Shown piece after piece: positions 36,000-47,600 of a stretch of DNA of 64,000 nt. The stretch's first letter is position 1; each line of letters opens with the position of its first letter. The notes beneath the pieces are model-generated. The model was given only the letters and a program-made list of their open reading frames with translations. It ran no database searches and was not told where the DNA came from. The stretch comes from Owenia fusiformis (taxonomy: Eukaryota > Annelida > Polychaeta > Sabellida > Oweniidae): the NCBI GenBank assembly GCA_903813345.2, contig CAIIXF020000001.1, forward strand, positions 54,393,885-54,457,884. The letters are read 5' to 3'. The translations under genes and the position numbers were made by a program.

Positions 36000-36639
36000 C
36001 CTAAAAACGATATCAACATAATGGTTCACGCTAAATTGATGCATGATTTCTATATTTCCGGCAAATGCGTGACAATCACGTCTAATGCGTGAGGGTTGAT
36101 TATTTAGCCAAGCTCTCACTCAAGTATGACAAAAGGCAACGACAAGTTACTATATTTGCACATAGCCATCTTTGTGTAAACTAAGTAAGCGACAAGTAGG
36201 ATCAAAATCCCAAATGAAGCAATCTAACAAAGTATTTATCTCTAGAAACTACAGTATTTATCTCTATAGTCTATAATCTTTGAAAATCATACAAATCAAA
36301 ATTTTACCTGTCAGCTCGATTCTGTCTCTTTTTGGCGTGTCACATTGAAGAGCTCCTCTTCTAAATTAGCGCACGACCCGCCACAAATAATAAACAAATT
36401 TGGAGCGCGGTTTATTTGTAGAGGTTTGTAATTGAATCAAGTTTCTTCATCAATACATCTGCGCATCAAGTAAGTTGACACTGCTGGCTAGTAAATAATT
36501 ATATAATGTATTATGTTAAAGAACTCAACATCACATTATATTTGTGAAAGTGATAAAAACTGGAAATATTTCGAAGCCATATGACAATCATCATTTATAA
36601 TTTTTGGCTGCACTGCAAATAGGCCACATGCTATCTAGG
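36000..36639. other. Possible MTHFSD 5' region
   Basis: The minus strand has a good splice donor (GAGCTGACAG then GTAAAATT, exon end at 36308), preceded by a less AT-rich stretch to about 36420. This could be a non-coding first exon of MTHFSD or of an unannotated transcript. Nothing else is seen. Confidence 0.25.
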
Positions 36640-37681
36640 GTCTCCACATGCTATCTATTGCAAGACTTACGCCTGCCACAACCGTCACCATGTTAATTAG
36701 TGTTTTTTAAGTAGCGCAAGGATCCTGCCATGACCGTGGTAGTGTTATCGTGTAAGCCTGGTATAACCGTGACAGGCTGGTATAACCGTGACAATGCTGT
36801 ATTCTATTGCAAGGCCTGTCATGACCCTGGAAGTGTTATCTTGGAAGCCTGGCGCGACCGTAGCCTTTATTGTGGTTTATAAGCGAATGTGAATATTAAT
36901 GTATAGTAGTAATTTTGATTTTGACATGATTAAGGTAGTTAAACACCATGATCATAGTAAGTTAAACTGTTAAATTGTAATGAGGATCACTTAAAATTGT
37001 TAAGGATATTCCTGGCATTAATGTCATACACATTTACTAGTCATTGTAATACATTATAACGGTCATAGTAGAACTAAGCCTAAATCTCTACATTACCACC
37101 CTCATACCTGGCCTTGCAATACTATATTACATTGTCACGGTCATACCAGGCTTTGCGATCCCATATAACATTGTCATGGTCATGCAAGGTTTTCAAATAC
37201 ACATTGTCACGGTCAATTATAGCAATCATAAATTTCTACATCACCACTCTCATACCCGAACTTGGAATACTATATCACATTGCCATGGCGGTCATACCAA
37301 GCCTTGCAATACTATATTACATTGCCAGGGTCATGCCAGGCTTTGCAATACACATTGTCACGGTTATAGCAGTCCTAATCGTAAATTTCTACATTACCAC
37401 TCTCATACCTGAACTTGCAATACTATATTACATTGTCACGGTCATGCCAGGCTTTGCAGTACTATATTACATTGTTACGGTCATACCAAGCCTTGCAGAA
37501 CTATATTACATTGTCACGGTCATGGCAGGCATTGCAATATAATACAGCATTGTCGCGGTTATACCAGGCTTTCATGATAACATTACCACGGTCATGGCAG
37601 GATCCTTGCGCTACTTAAAAAACACTGAATAACATGGTGACGGTTACGCCAGGCGTTAGTCTTGCAACAGATAGGGTCTCA
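36640..37681. mobile_element. ~1 kb foldback element with internal CACGGTCAT repeats
   Basis: The left arm (about 36648-36800: TCTATTGCAAGACTTACGCC, GTGTTTTTTAAGTAGCGCAA, GGATCCTGCCATGACCGTGG) is mirrored at 37555-37681 (GGATCCTTGCGCTACTTAAA, GGTGACGGTTACGCC, CTTGCAACAGATAGGG). The interior 37090-37550 is a direct array of a ~40-60 bp unit (ACATTGTCACGGTCATACCA, GGCTTTGCAATACTATATTA). A 142-codon plus-strand frame here is a product of this array and not a gene. No target duplication could be fixed. Confidence 0.85.
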
Positions 37682-37699
37682 AATAGGCCTAAATGCAAA

Positions 37700-39595
37700 T
37701 GCTCAAAAGTCACTGCAAATAAATGCAAATGCTCAAAAGTTACTGAACACAGCTGGCTCAAAGGCCGTCAGCTCGGTAGAGTAACTCAAAAGCCAGTTCG
37801 GTAGAGTAAGCAGCAGTGAATCAGTGATGTTGTAGTGAATACCACAGACTAACTTTACTGAACACACACAAGGTTTAGACAGCTGTGTTAGTACCCACTG
37901 GCCAAATCTGCTACTCGTGCATCAATACAATGGAGAGTTAACAATTCCCCAATAGTTTATTTGGATGGTTAAACTCTTACCGCTAATTGAGATTGTGCAT
38001 GTGTCTTGCATGTGTCTTGTGATCTGATCAGTCCATTCACCAAAATATGGCACTCTGAATCAAATTGAAAAATTCTGCAATGGTCTTAACATGGGCTTTC
38101 AAGAGATAAAAGCCCATGGTCTTACATTTGCAGTATTTTATGGCTAAAATAGCAAAATTGAGGTAGATCAATAGGTATGATCTTTTTTCCTGTGGACATT
38201 ATGTGAGTTACATGTATCTATCTCAGGCTTCTTTAACTGCTAAAACTGGATAATCATGATAAAGATGCGTATTATTTTTTTGAAAAATATTAATATTTTT
38301 CTGAAATTTCTTTTGTGACATCTTGATCCTTGGATTTTTCTAATGTAAGCTCGTAAGTTAAAATTCCACAATCCAACACATCAGATCTTGGCCCGGGGAT
38401 CTAGGCAGCCTTGTCTTCATTTCAGGTGAAACTAAATAAAAAGGGTTTGAAAGTGAAAGTCTAAAATGGCCTCTTGTATAAATCTACCATTGTGACTAGT
38501 AATCATCTCTGTATCAGTTATTTGCACTGGGCGAAGTGACCAAATATAAACAATTTTAATCACAAATAATCAGTGAATAAATGATTATTATCTGGTTAAA
38601 ACCTATTATCGAGACTATTATTGCTGGTTATCGCTGATTATCGAGACTTATTAATCAAATATAACCAGTGTTTTCACTGGTTATTACGATAATCAATTCT
38701 TATTAATGTGTAGCCAATGGCAAAAATTCCAACTGATTATTATGTCAAGTGATTATTCCCCCAACTGATTATCGCTTTGTTTTCATTAGCAATTAAGAAC
38801 CGTCTGCCATTTATGCGTCTAGTGCTTCCAATTATTATCCGTTGAATAAACAAACTATAGTTTTTGTCCAGCTAAAGAATATGAGTTTTTGCGAAATTGA
38901 ATTTTTCATTCAAATATCTTTTTTTAATTCATTATCAACCAAACAAAAAATAAACGAAACACATTTTTAGAATTTCATTTAATGTTAGATTTTATTTAGC
39001 TGTCCAACTTCAATTACCAGGATTCAAGATTTTTCATTAGCAATTATAATGCAGCAGATTTCTGCAATTCAATCAATAGTTTATACTAATTAGTAGTAAT
39101 TAAAGAATATCACCAAGAAAATATTTTATCATCGTGTAGAAAGTCCAATCCAAAATCTGGTAAATGTGTTGCATTTATAGAAGCAATAACGTTGTGATAC
39201 CACTGTAAAACTATAATTAAAATGTTTGATATGAAATTCGATTGTCGGGAATAAGAAATACACATCAATACTTTTACATAATATCCAGTGTATTGAAATA
39301 AGATGTTATAACAAAGGCAATTGAAAAACTTCAATCTCAGTGAAACTAGTAGTGAAACTCCCTAAATCTGTTAAAGGGAAGCCTTCATTCAAGCACTGAA
39401 AATTAAGTTTAAGAGGAAGAATTCAGTATCTCGTGTGTTCACTACCCCCTCCCATCCCCAATCATTTAACTACATGTATGCTCCAATGTGTTTCATTTCT
39501 GTGTTTAATAAATGCAATCAATATGATAGTTCTATATAACTCATTATTACCGTAGAGCAAATGTGCGCAAGGTTAAATTTTAATCTTATTGAATT
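37700..39595. other. Gene-free stretch with degenerate GATTATCG repeats
   Basis: Between about 38540 and 38780 the words GATTATC, TGGTTAT and TATTAATC recur irregularly, suggesting a decayed palindromic or satellite-like repeat. No gene is recognised. Confidence 0.4.
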
Positions 39596-39599
39596 ATGT

Positions 39600-39890
39600 T
39601 AATTAGTTGCTTGGATGGTAGATTGTTTGTTTGCTTGTTTATTAGCACGATTGATTGCTTGATTGGCCGTTTACTTGCTAACATTCTTTCTTTGTTGCTT
39701 TGCTGCTTCCTTGGTTTCTTGCATTAGAGTTTAATTAGCTACTTGCTTGGTTGGTTTGTCGGTTGTTTGCTTGCTTTATTTGTAAGTTGCATGGTTTGCT
39801 TTTTACTTGCTTCGTTTCCTGCTTGCTTGGATGGTCGTTTGCTTGGTTGCTTGGTTGGTTACTTGCGTGGTTGGTTGCCGAGTTATTGAT
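39600..39890 (+). repeat. Simple repeat (TTGCTTGGT family)
   Basis: Degenerate tetranucleotide repeat of TTGC, TTGG and TTTG units, most regular at 39735-39885. A complementary-type AACC/AAGC repeat occurs at 62640-62755. Confidence 0.85.
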
Positions 39891-39904
39891 TTGAAACTTT
39901 CTAA

Positions 39905-40212
39905 ATATCCATAGGCATAGCCAAGGAGGAGGGGGGGGGGGTGCGAAAACCAATAAAGATTAAAAACCCTAAGAAAGAGGACTCAAAGAGTTTTAAATGC
40001 TTTTTATTTGAAGCTTCTAGCTCACTTTGGAAGGAACTTGCATCCAGTTTTTGTAAAATTCAATATAAAAATCATTTTTGGCTTGTTTATGTCATAATTG
40101 CACCCCCTTGTTTATGTCACAATCACACACCCCCCCCCCCCCCCGACTGAAAACCGAAATATTTTTGGCAATCACATTCCCCCCTGACTGAAAGTAGGCT
40201 ACGCCCCTGATA
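39905..40212. mobile_element. MITE-like element with TAGGC-TAGCC ends and G/C homopolymer runs
   Basis: The left end (ATAGGCATAGCCAAGG followed by a long G run) and the right end (a long C run, then GTAGGCTACGCCCCTGATAT) are imperfect inverted repeats of the GGCGTAGCC type. Similar ends occur at 53568-53745, and TTGGCTACGGG occurs near 41062, so this is a dispersed family. The G/C runs create spurious Pro-rich open frames. Confidence 0.6.
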
Positions 40213-41612
40213 TCTGTTATTGTGTTATAACAATAAACTATATTTATATTGTGAGCATTTATGGGTTTTGATAACACTAGGCTTTATATGTGTATAATTA
40301 ATAAAATTTAATATTGTATCATGTTGGCTAAATTGTTTCAAGTGAAGAATTAAGAACTGTAATCGGGGTTTGCTTAGTTTGAGCCAGGGAACAAAATGCA
40401 ATCAGACGGACGGATTAATTAATATTTGTTTTGATAAATGAGTATTATAGCTTATAGGCAGTATCATGGGAACCAAGTAATCGGGTATAGGATTATTTTT
40501 TGTTTACTTCAGAATTAAGTGAACCATCTGTAGTTTTAAAAACAAGGATCAATAAATACATCTGATCAAGATCAAATATTAGAAATCTATTTTTGACTGG
40601 ACAAATTCTTGTTCTCAAATGTCAGACAGAACCTTCATTATCTTTATTCATTTCGAACTTTGATTTGAATTATTTCAATCAAACGTGTGTGTTGATGCTC
40701 CGAGCTAATACTATTAATTGAAAAAATGTTGCAATAGGGGGGGGGGGCATTATTGTCTTTATTACATTACTTTTGTACATTATTACATACACAGTAAACG
40801 CGACCAGATCGGGGAGGGGATTCGGGTTGTGCACAATTTGCTATCTCTTTATGCATGTTTTATTGCCAAATAAAAACAAGCTGGAGAAACATAAGTATTT
40901 ATTTTGTATTTTGTTACCACACGTCAAAAGGCGCATTTGAAGTTCAGAAAATGTAAGAAGACTTGGCTAGACATTATGTACTTATATATTTATATGTTAC
41001 GTATTTATTTTGTATTCAATTCGAATTCTGTTCACTCGCACTCCTTGAACCACCCCCACCCCTTGGCTACGGGTATAAGTACTTTCGGCACACGGAGAGA
41101 ATAACATTAGAATTCTGCAATGCAACTACATGTAATAAGAGAGACCTAAAATGAAAATAATGTAATGTAAGAATATACAATTGTAGCCCATCACAAAGTT
41201 CATTTATTTCATAAAAGCGTCAAGGGACAATGCCTCTAACTAAACACTAAGATAAACAAATTAACTTCCGTAGAAACATCCTGTTGTGGAAAAGACAAAT
41301 GGCTTTTCATAACGGATTAAAATAGCCAGTCTGTCTAATTGTATAATATATTAGATACATTTTAAATTCCTTTATACTTCTTATCACAGACAGGTTGATC
41401 ATTTTATTTAGACAAGAGATTGTATTCCAGCAGTGTCATTTGTAATTAGCCCTTTGAAGTTTAATCAATCACGATAATCAGTTGGTCGGTTATTCAGTAA
41501 AGAAAAAAGTGATTATCGCCAGGCCATGCCTGTTGCCATTGTATCTAGCCTTAAAAGTTATAATTAGGTCAGGATCAGATATTTTTGCAATAACAAGTTT
41601 ATATTTTTACAG
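40213..41612. other. Intergenic, 5' flank of the EGF-repeat gene
   Basis: No coding block. A G run at 40738-40747 and AT-rich sequence are seen. An upstream 5' untranslated exon of the EGF gene must lie here or further left if the acceptor at 41612 is used. Confidence 0.4.
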
Positions 41613-41622
41613 GTGATTGGTC

Positions 41623-41665
41623 ATGTCTCCGTAATCGGTCAGTCATGATTAAACTTGCAAAATGA
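41623..41665 (+). promoter_or_regulatory. Two upstream ORFs, the second overlapping the main ATG
   Basis: After the probable splice acceptor (TTTTTACAG ending at 41612) the leader contains ATG-TCT-CCG-TAA (41623-41634) and ATG ATT AAA CTT GCA AAA TGA (41645-41665). The second uORF's stop overlaps the main start in the ATGA configuration. If the leader is as inferred, both could dampen or re-route translation. This is seen in the sequence; the regulatory effect is inferred. Confidence 0.55.
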
Positions 41666-44600
41666 GAGCTGGAGAAGTTAGATCTGTGACATACCTGTGC
41701 ATACTACACGTATTCTTAACTCGTGCTATATGGGGCCAGAGAACCTGCATACAGCCTGCTCCCTTTGATAGGATCGAATGGAAAAATACTACGAGTATAC
41801 ATACAGTAGAGTGGCACATCGATACAGTGTGCAGTAATTTTCAGGATTGCCATGGATATGAGAGTCCAAATAGTGAGGAAGATTTTGCTGTGCAGCTTTG
41901 TCCACTGCAAATGCAGATAGGGGACATCCTTTACCTTGAACCCCCTAGTCATGGATTCTACAAAGTAAACCCAGGGGATGTGAATCTAACTGACTGGATA
42001 AGCTGTGCTGATAAGACATATCCCCCTGATTTATATATAACACCAGGGGGGTCATCCTCACGAGTACAAGTGTCAGATAAATTCCTTACCCCTGGGATCC
42101 ATTACTACGTGCAGATGCCAAATGGATTTTTTTCAAATTGTGATTTTGGACTGAGGTTAAACTTGACTGTGAAAAACCAGGATTGTGACCTATATGAAGA
42201 TTCAGGTGAAGTTTGTTCTGGACATGGCAGCTGTGTTTCCAACTATCTACAGCTAGACTACACATGCGATTGTCAGGGCCCATACACAGGGCTCTACTGC
42301 CAGGAGTATAATGCATGTGAAAACCAGCCTTGTCTCTATGAGGGAGATTGTACTGACTACCACCAGGGTTTGGAAGGACGTAACTTTACATGTAATTGTA
42401 CAGAAGGACATACAGGTAAGTAGTCTTGCATTTCTCCGTTATAAATCTTGTATATAGTAGAAATATTACATGAATCTTTTACAGATCTGTATAATGGACA
42501 TACTAGTTCAACATAAGTCAGGTTGTTTGATAGTCTGATTTAATTGTGTTTGCGAAAATGAATGGCAATAAAAGTTTGTTTAAAAGCTCAGGCATTTTGG
42601 TTAAATAGGTAGTTCTAATCAGGATCTTGAATAGACAAGTCAAAACTTAAGCAAATAACAGGGCATCACTTTTACATTTCTAGTCAAAATCATGTTGAAA
42701 AATTTTGCCTGCAGTCTTGGGCCTGTTGTGCCTCATAGCTAGTTACATATTTCATTAAGCTGTAGCATGACCTGATTGTGTGATTTCTAGGGACTACATG
42801 TTCAGACTTCATTGGAGTCTGTGATGATGCAGTCTGCAATAATGGTTCATGTCTACAGTCAACTCCAGACTCATATACCTGCAATTGCTCTCATGGATTT
42901 GAAGGTTTGTCTCATTCAATTTTTGTTTATTTGTAATTTTCATAAATTGTATTCGAGAAGTTCTCTTTCTATTGTAAGGTATTTTTGACATCAATTTTTG
43001 TGTTACAATTCAATTTAATGGTCTTTCATGTTTCGATTAGAACAAATATAATTCAAATTCTCCAATAGATTTTGAAATACAGTATGGTTCTTATAGTGCT
43101 TGGTTTCCAAATAATAATGAAAATACCATTTGATAACATTTTTATACTTTCAAAAGGAATCATTTTGATACTGAATAATCTTCTTTAAAAAAACCTTATC
43201 ATTTCCATGTAGTTTATTGAGAAACATCTTGCCATATCATGAGTAAAAACAAGATCTCTCAAAGGTATCTAATGTGTTCTGTTATAGGTGCAGATTGTCT
43301 TCAGTTGAAGCAGTTCTGTGAGGAAGGACTTTGTCAGAATGGAGCTGTCTGTGAAAATCTATTAGCCAACTATATATGTCGCTGTACTGAAGGATTCACA
43401 GGTATGTGTATGGATTGATCTAGGTAGAAACAATGTTAACTGATCTGATTCTTTTATTAAGAAACTCTAGTAATGACAGATTCCCATGGAAAGTACTGAT
43501 ATTTTGTAGTACTGGGTGTCCATAAAATCTCTTTACAAAGGTCTGAGACTTAGTATTATAATTGTATTACTTTAGAGACACCCTGTATATTTGTACTTAT
43601 CTGATGTAGGAAATCTATCCTGTATATATTGAAAATTGTATCTACCATTTAGCTGGTAAAAAAGGTACAATATTCTTGTCAGCTTGGTGGGTCATGTCAG
43701 TACCACAAATCTTCTTCTCTGTTCATTTGCGCTTGCAGACAAATTACTTGATGGATTGATTTGATATTTACAGGGTCTTGTCTTGATGAGAAAATTTAGA
43801 ACTGGTTAGTTTTTGGGTATGCTGGGTAAATTTTAAACTAGTTTATCGGCAAAGTTTTATTTGCAAATGTCTACACATTTCCACACAAACTACTTGATGA
43901 ATTGATTTGAAATTTCAGGGATGTTACTTTGTATTAGAACGCATTGATTTATTTGGACATGCTTAATTCTAATAGCTTCTGGCTCTTTAGTTTTGCTCTT
44001 TTTGTTCTATTAAAGGTACAAAATTGTAGACTTTGCATCTTTACTTGTTTTTGGAGAAAAATAATTAAGCTGAGTAAATTCATTCTTCAAAGCTTTGAAA
44101 TTAAAACTGTTTATATTTTTATATCACCGCCAGAAGTGGTGACATATTGTTAGCTCACGTGGTGAGCTTTTGCAATCTCTCACTTGTCCGTCTGTCAGTC
44201 CCTCTGTCCATCTGTCTGTCAACAAAAGTGGCCGTTTTAAAACCTCTGTCGATTGGATTCCAGTTTTAAGTTATTTTGTTCAACATCAATACAGAAGACA
44301 CCCTATGACCTCTGGTTCAAAAGCTCGCCTATTTTCAAAATGGCCGACATTTTTGTCGCACAAAATTCACTTTCCTATTTTTGAGCAACACCATGTGAGC
44401 CACAACCTTTTTTATGGACACTGGTTGGCATTCAATAGTTGGTGTTTGGTGGTTGGTGTTCGGCATTTGTAAGAGATGGCAGGTGGTGACATTTTGTATT
44501 TTAATGCCCTGTTATGATATAAATGAGTGGAGTACATTGGAATAAGCCAAATCATGTTGGCTTGTGGCATATTTTGACATCGGACCTAAAATATAACATG

Positions 44601-47600
44601 GACATAATCTAGAAAAAAATCTGAACACTTGCTGTATTTAATATGTTCAATTTGCATTGATTAAACCAAACAAGTGTGATTCTTATTCATCAGATCAATT
44701 TATTTTCCACATAATAAGATAAAAGTTGTTATTTACAGATGTTCCTGAAATAAATCAGATCCAATTAGTATTGAGAAAAGCAGAGAAATCAATAGTGCTT
44801 CATATATCAAATACTAGTAGTAAAATTTGAGTTAATTATTGATTAAAGGGTATTAATTAAGACTGGATACAACTTATAAATATTTAATTGAATTTGTAGA
44901 ATAAAGGTTCTAATATATGGCTGCATGACATCTGTTCATAATATGACAACATAGACAGTTGAGATTTAATTAGTGAAAGTCAGTAAGAGTATTTATAATG
45001 TCATAAAAAATTTTGGTTGTTCATATGGCATTGATCTTTGGTTTTATATTGATCATACTTCCATCTGTATAATTTGATTATAAATGTTTAATGTGCAGTG
45101 TTACTGTGCCCTTTGACTAATACTGATTTCAAGTTTTTGTATCAATATTCCATATTGGATCAGGGGTCATATCAAATTGCCAGTTGTTCACAATAGTAAT
45201 TTTTATCAAAGGAATAATAAATCTCTCACCTCTTTGTTATTGCGGGCGTTGAAATGAAATTAAACTTTCATCCATCAACCCCTCCAAACAGAATTACTTT
45301 TCTTTTTCCTTTTGTAAATTTGATAATTCAGTACATTTTATAATGGACTATATTATTGTTAGATAAAATGTTAAGGGACCTTCTCAAATATATCAATTGT
45401 GTCATTTTTTGTGAATCTAATTTCATTACAGCCAGAGATTGGGAGGAGGGATAAAGCCATGTTTTGTGTTTTTATATCACCATCAGAAATTGTGATTAAA
45501 AGTTATCATCTATTATTGTCTCCCAATTTCTTGTGCACCATGTTTGGTATTCAATGTCTGTAACAAATGGCAGGTGGTGACAATTTTGCATGTTCATGCC
45601 ATGTTAAACTGTGGACAACATTGGACATCGAGATGATTTAAATTTGATGCTTGATAATCTTGAACAATCTTAGTTTTGTGAGAAAATTTTAACTGTCAAT
45701 AAAAAATGAAAAATGATTTGTACATTTTGTCCTCCATTACCTATAAGAAATGGCTCCAGACTCAACCTATTCATCTCTTTCATTTTGCCTTCTTGATTTA
45801 TAAAAGGCTGAGATAATAACCTGAAGAACAGAAAATGTCCAATTTACTAATTACATGTATTTTTTATATCGAAAGGACTGCATTGTGAGACAGACCTGAA
45901 TGAGTGTGATAGCTCTCCTTGTCCGCAGAATGCTACATGTGTGGATAATGTTGCATCTTTCTCCTGCATCTGTCCTGAGGGTTACACAGGTTAGTGGGTT
46001 TTATCCTGCCTCTGGAGCTTTTTTCTTGCGTCTAATATTCAGGATACAACCATCTCATGTTCAGGTGCAACATAAACTCCAGAGATCTGGAGTCAGTTTC
46101 TTTTTAGCCTGGAAAATAACATTGTAACTGTTCCATACACCCGTTTTAACGAGTAGGCTGAAATTATTGTCACCATATTCATAATGAACGAATGCTTAAT
46201 ATACATTACAGGTAGCAATTGTGAAGCTGAGATAGACTTCTGTGAGTCAACACCCTGTGAAAACAATGCGGAGTGTGTGCCACACACAGGAGGCTACACA
46301 TGTAATTGCACCCTGGGATTCAAGGGGGACTCCTGTGAGATCCTAATTGCTCTCTGTCCACAGAATGAAGAGATATGTACTAATGGAGGTATGTGTTTTT
46401 CAGATACATGTTGTATTTAGAATTTATACTAAAAAGTAATCAGGTCTTCACAAGGGTTGAACCTCCAAAATAGTATGAAGAATAGTTGTAATATGAAAAA
46501 ATGCGAAAAATAAATTTGACCTGTTTTATATTACTTTGTCATAGGTGGCCAAATCCAACTCACCGGTGGTAAAAATAGTCACTGTCACTTACCACCTGTG
46601 TTGTAACAGGTCTAATTTTGCTTAGCAACTACTTTTTGCATTTACTACGTTTTGCATTTTCCATTCAGAGCCAGATTACCTTGACCCCCTCTCATGCTTT
46701 TGTACACCCTCCTACAATACCCTTGATTGAATGGAGAGGTGTTTGAAAAATTTTGTGTATTAAATATATGAAAAAACATGTTTCAGGATTATGTGTGCAG
46801 AGTACCAATGGGCCAATATCATGTCAGTGCCAGCCAGGATGGACTGGATCAAGCTGTGAGATAATAGATAACCTCTGCTCATATGAGCCCTGTGTCCATG
46901 CCTCTACATGTATAGATACAAGCCCAGTAGAGGGCCCTGGAGATTATCAGTGCATATGTCTGTCAGGCTACACAGGAACTGACTGCGAAACAGAGATTGA
47001 TGAGTGTGCATCAAACCCTTGTCTAAATGCTGGGAATTGTACAGATATGTTAGATGGCTTTCTGTGTACTTGTCCTGAAGGTATGTGACTAGTAGTGTTG
47101 TCGCGATTAATCGATACATCGCGATATACATCGCCAAAGCTGATTCTGGCGATGCATCGATGTCTAAAACAAAACATCGATCGTTTAAAAAAAATTAATT
47201 TGCTAAAAATCACTCTTATCTTATTTTGACACAAATCGCTTACCTTTCTCATGTCTTATTTCATTTTCAAATGTTTTCTTTTATTCTTTTGCATTAAAAC
47301 TGTTTTAGCTAGTCGAAATGAACCATTAACCTAATCTAAAAAAATTACTTTACTTTCATTTCACCGTTACTAGAAGTTCCCGGATGTACCAGCGTGCTCT
47401 TATTAATTTGTTCTGTTCGGTATTTTAGTGCATTAGTGTTCGGTATTTCAGTGCACTTTTCTTGGACTTTTTCTCGATGTACATCGCGATGTGCATCGAT
47501 GTTTACTACTGAAAATTGCCGATGCATCGATGTACGATTATGCCACATCGCGACAACACTAGTGACTAGCAATATCTCAGCTTCCTTTGCACTGAAATCA

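Noticed and set aside
37114-37542. 142-codon plus-strand open frame with repeated YYIVTVMPG-like segments
   Set aside because: It arises from the CACGGTCATACC tandem array inside the foldback element; other frames of the same array are also open and repetitive, and there is no splice or start context.
39735-40150. Pro-rich open frames next to the C and G homopolymer runs
   Set aside because: They are explained by simple repeats and a G/C run within a MITE-like element.
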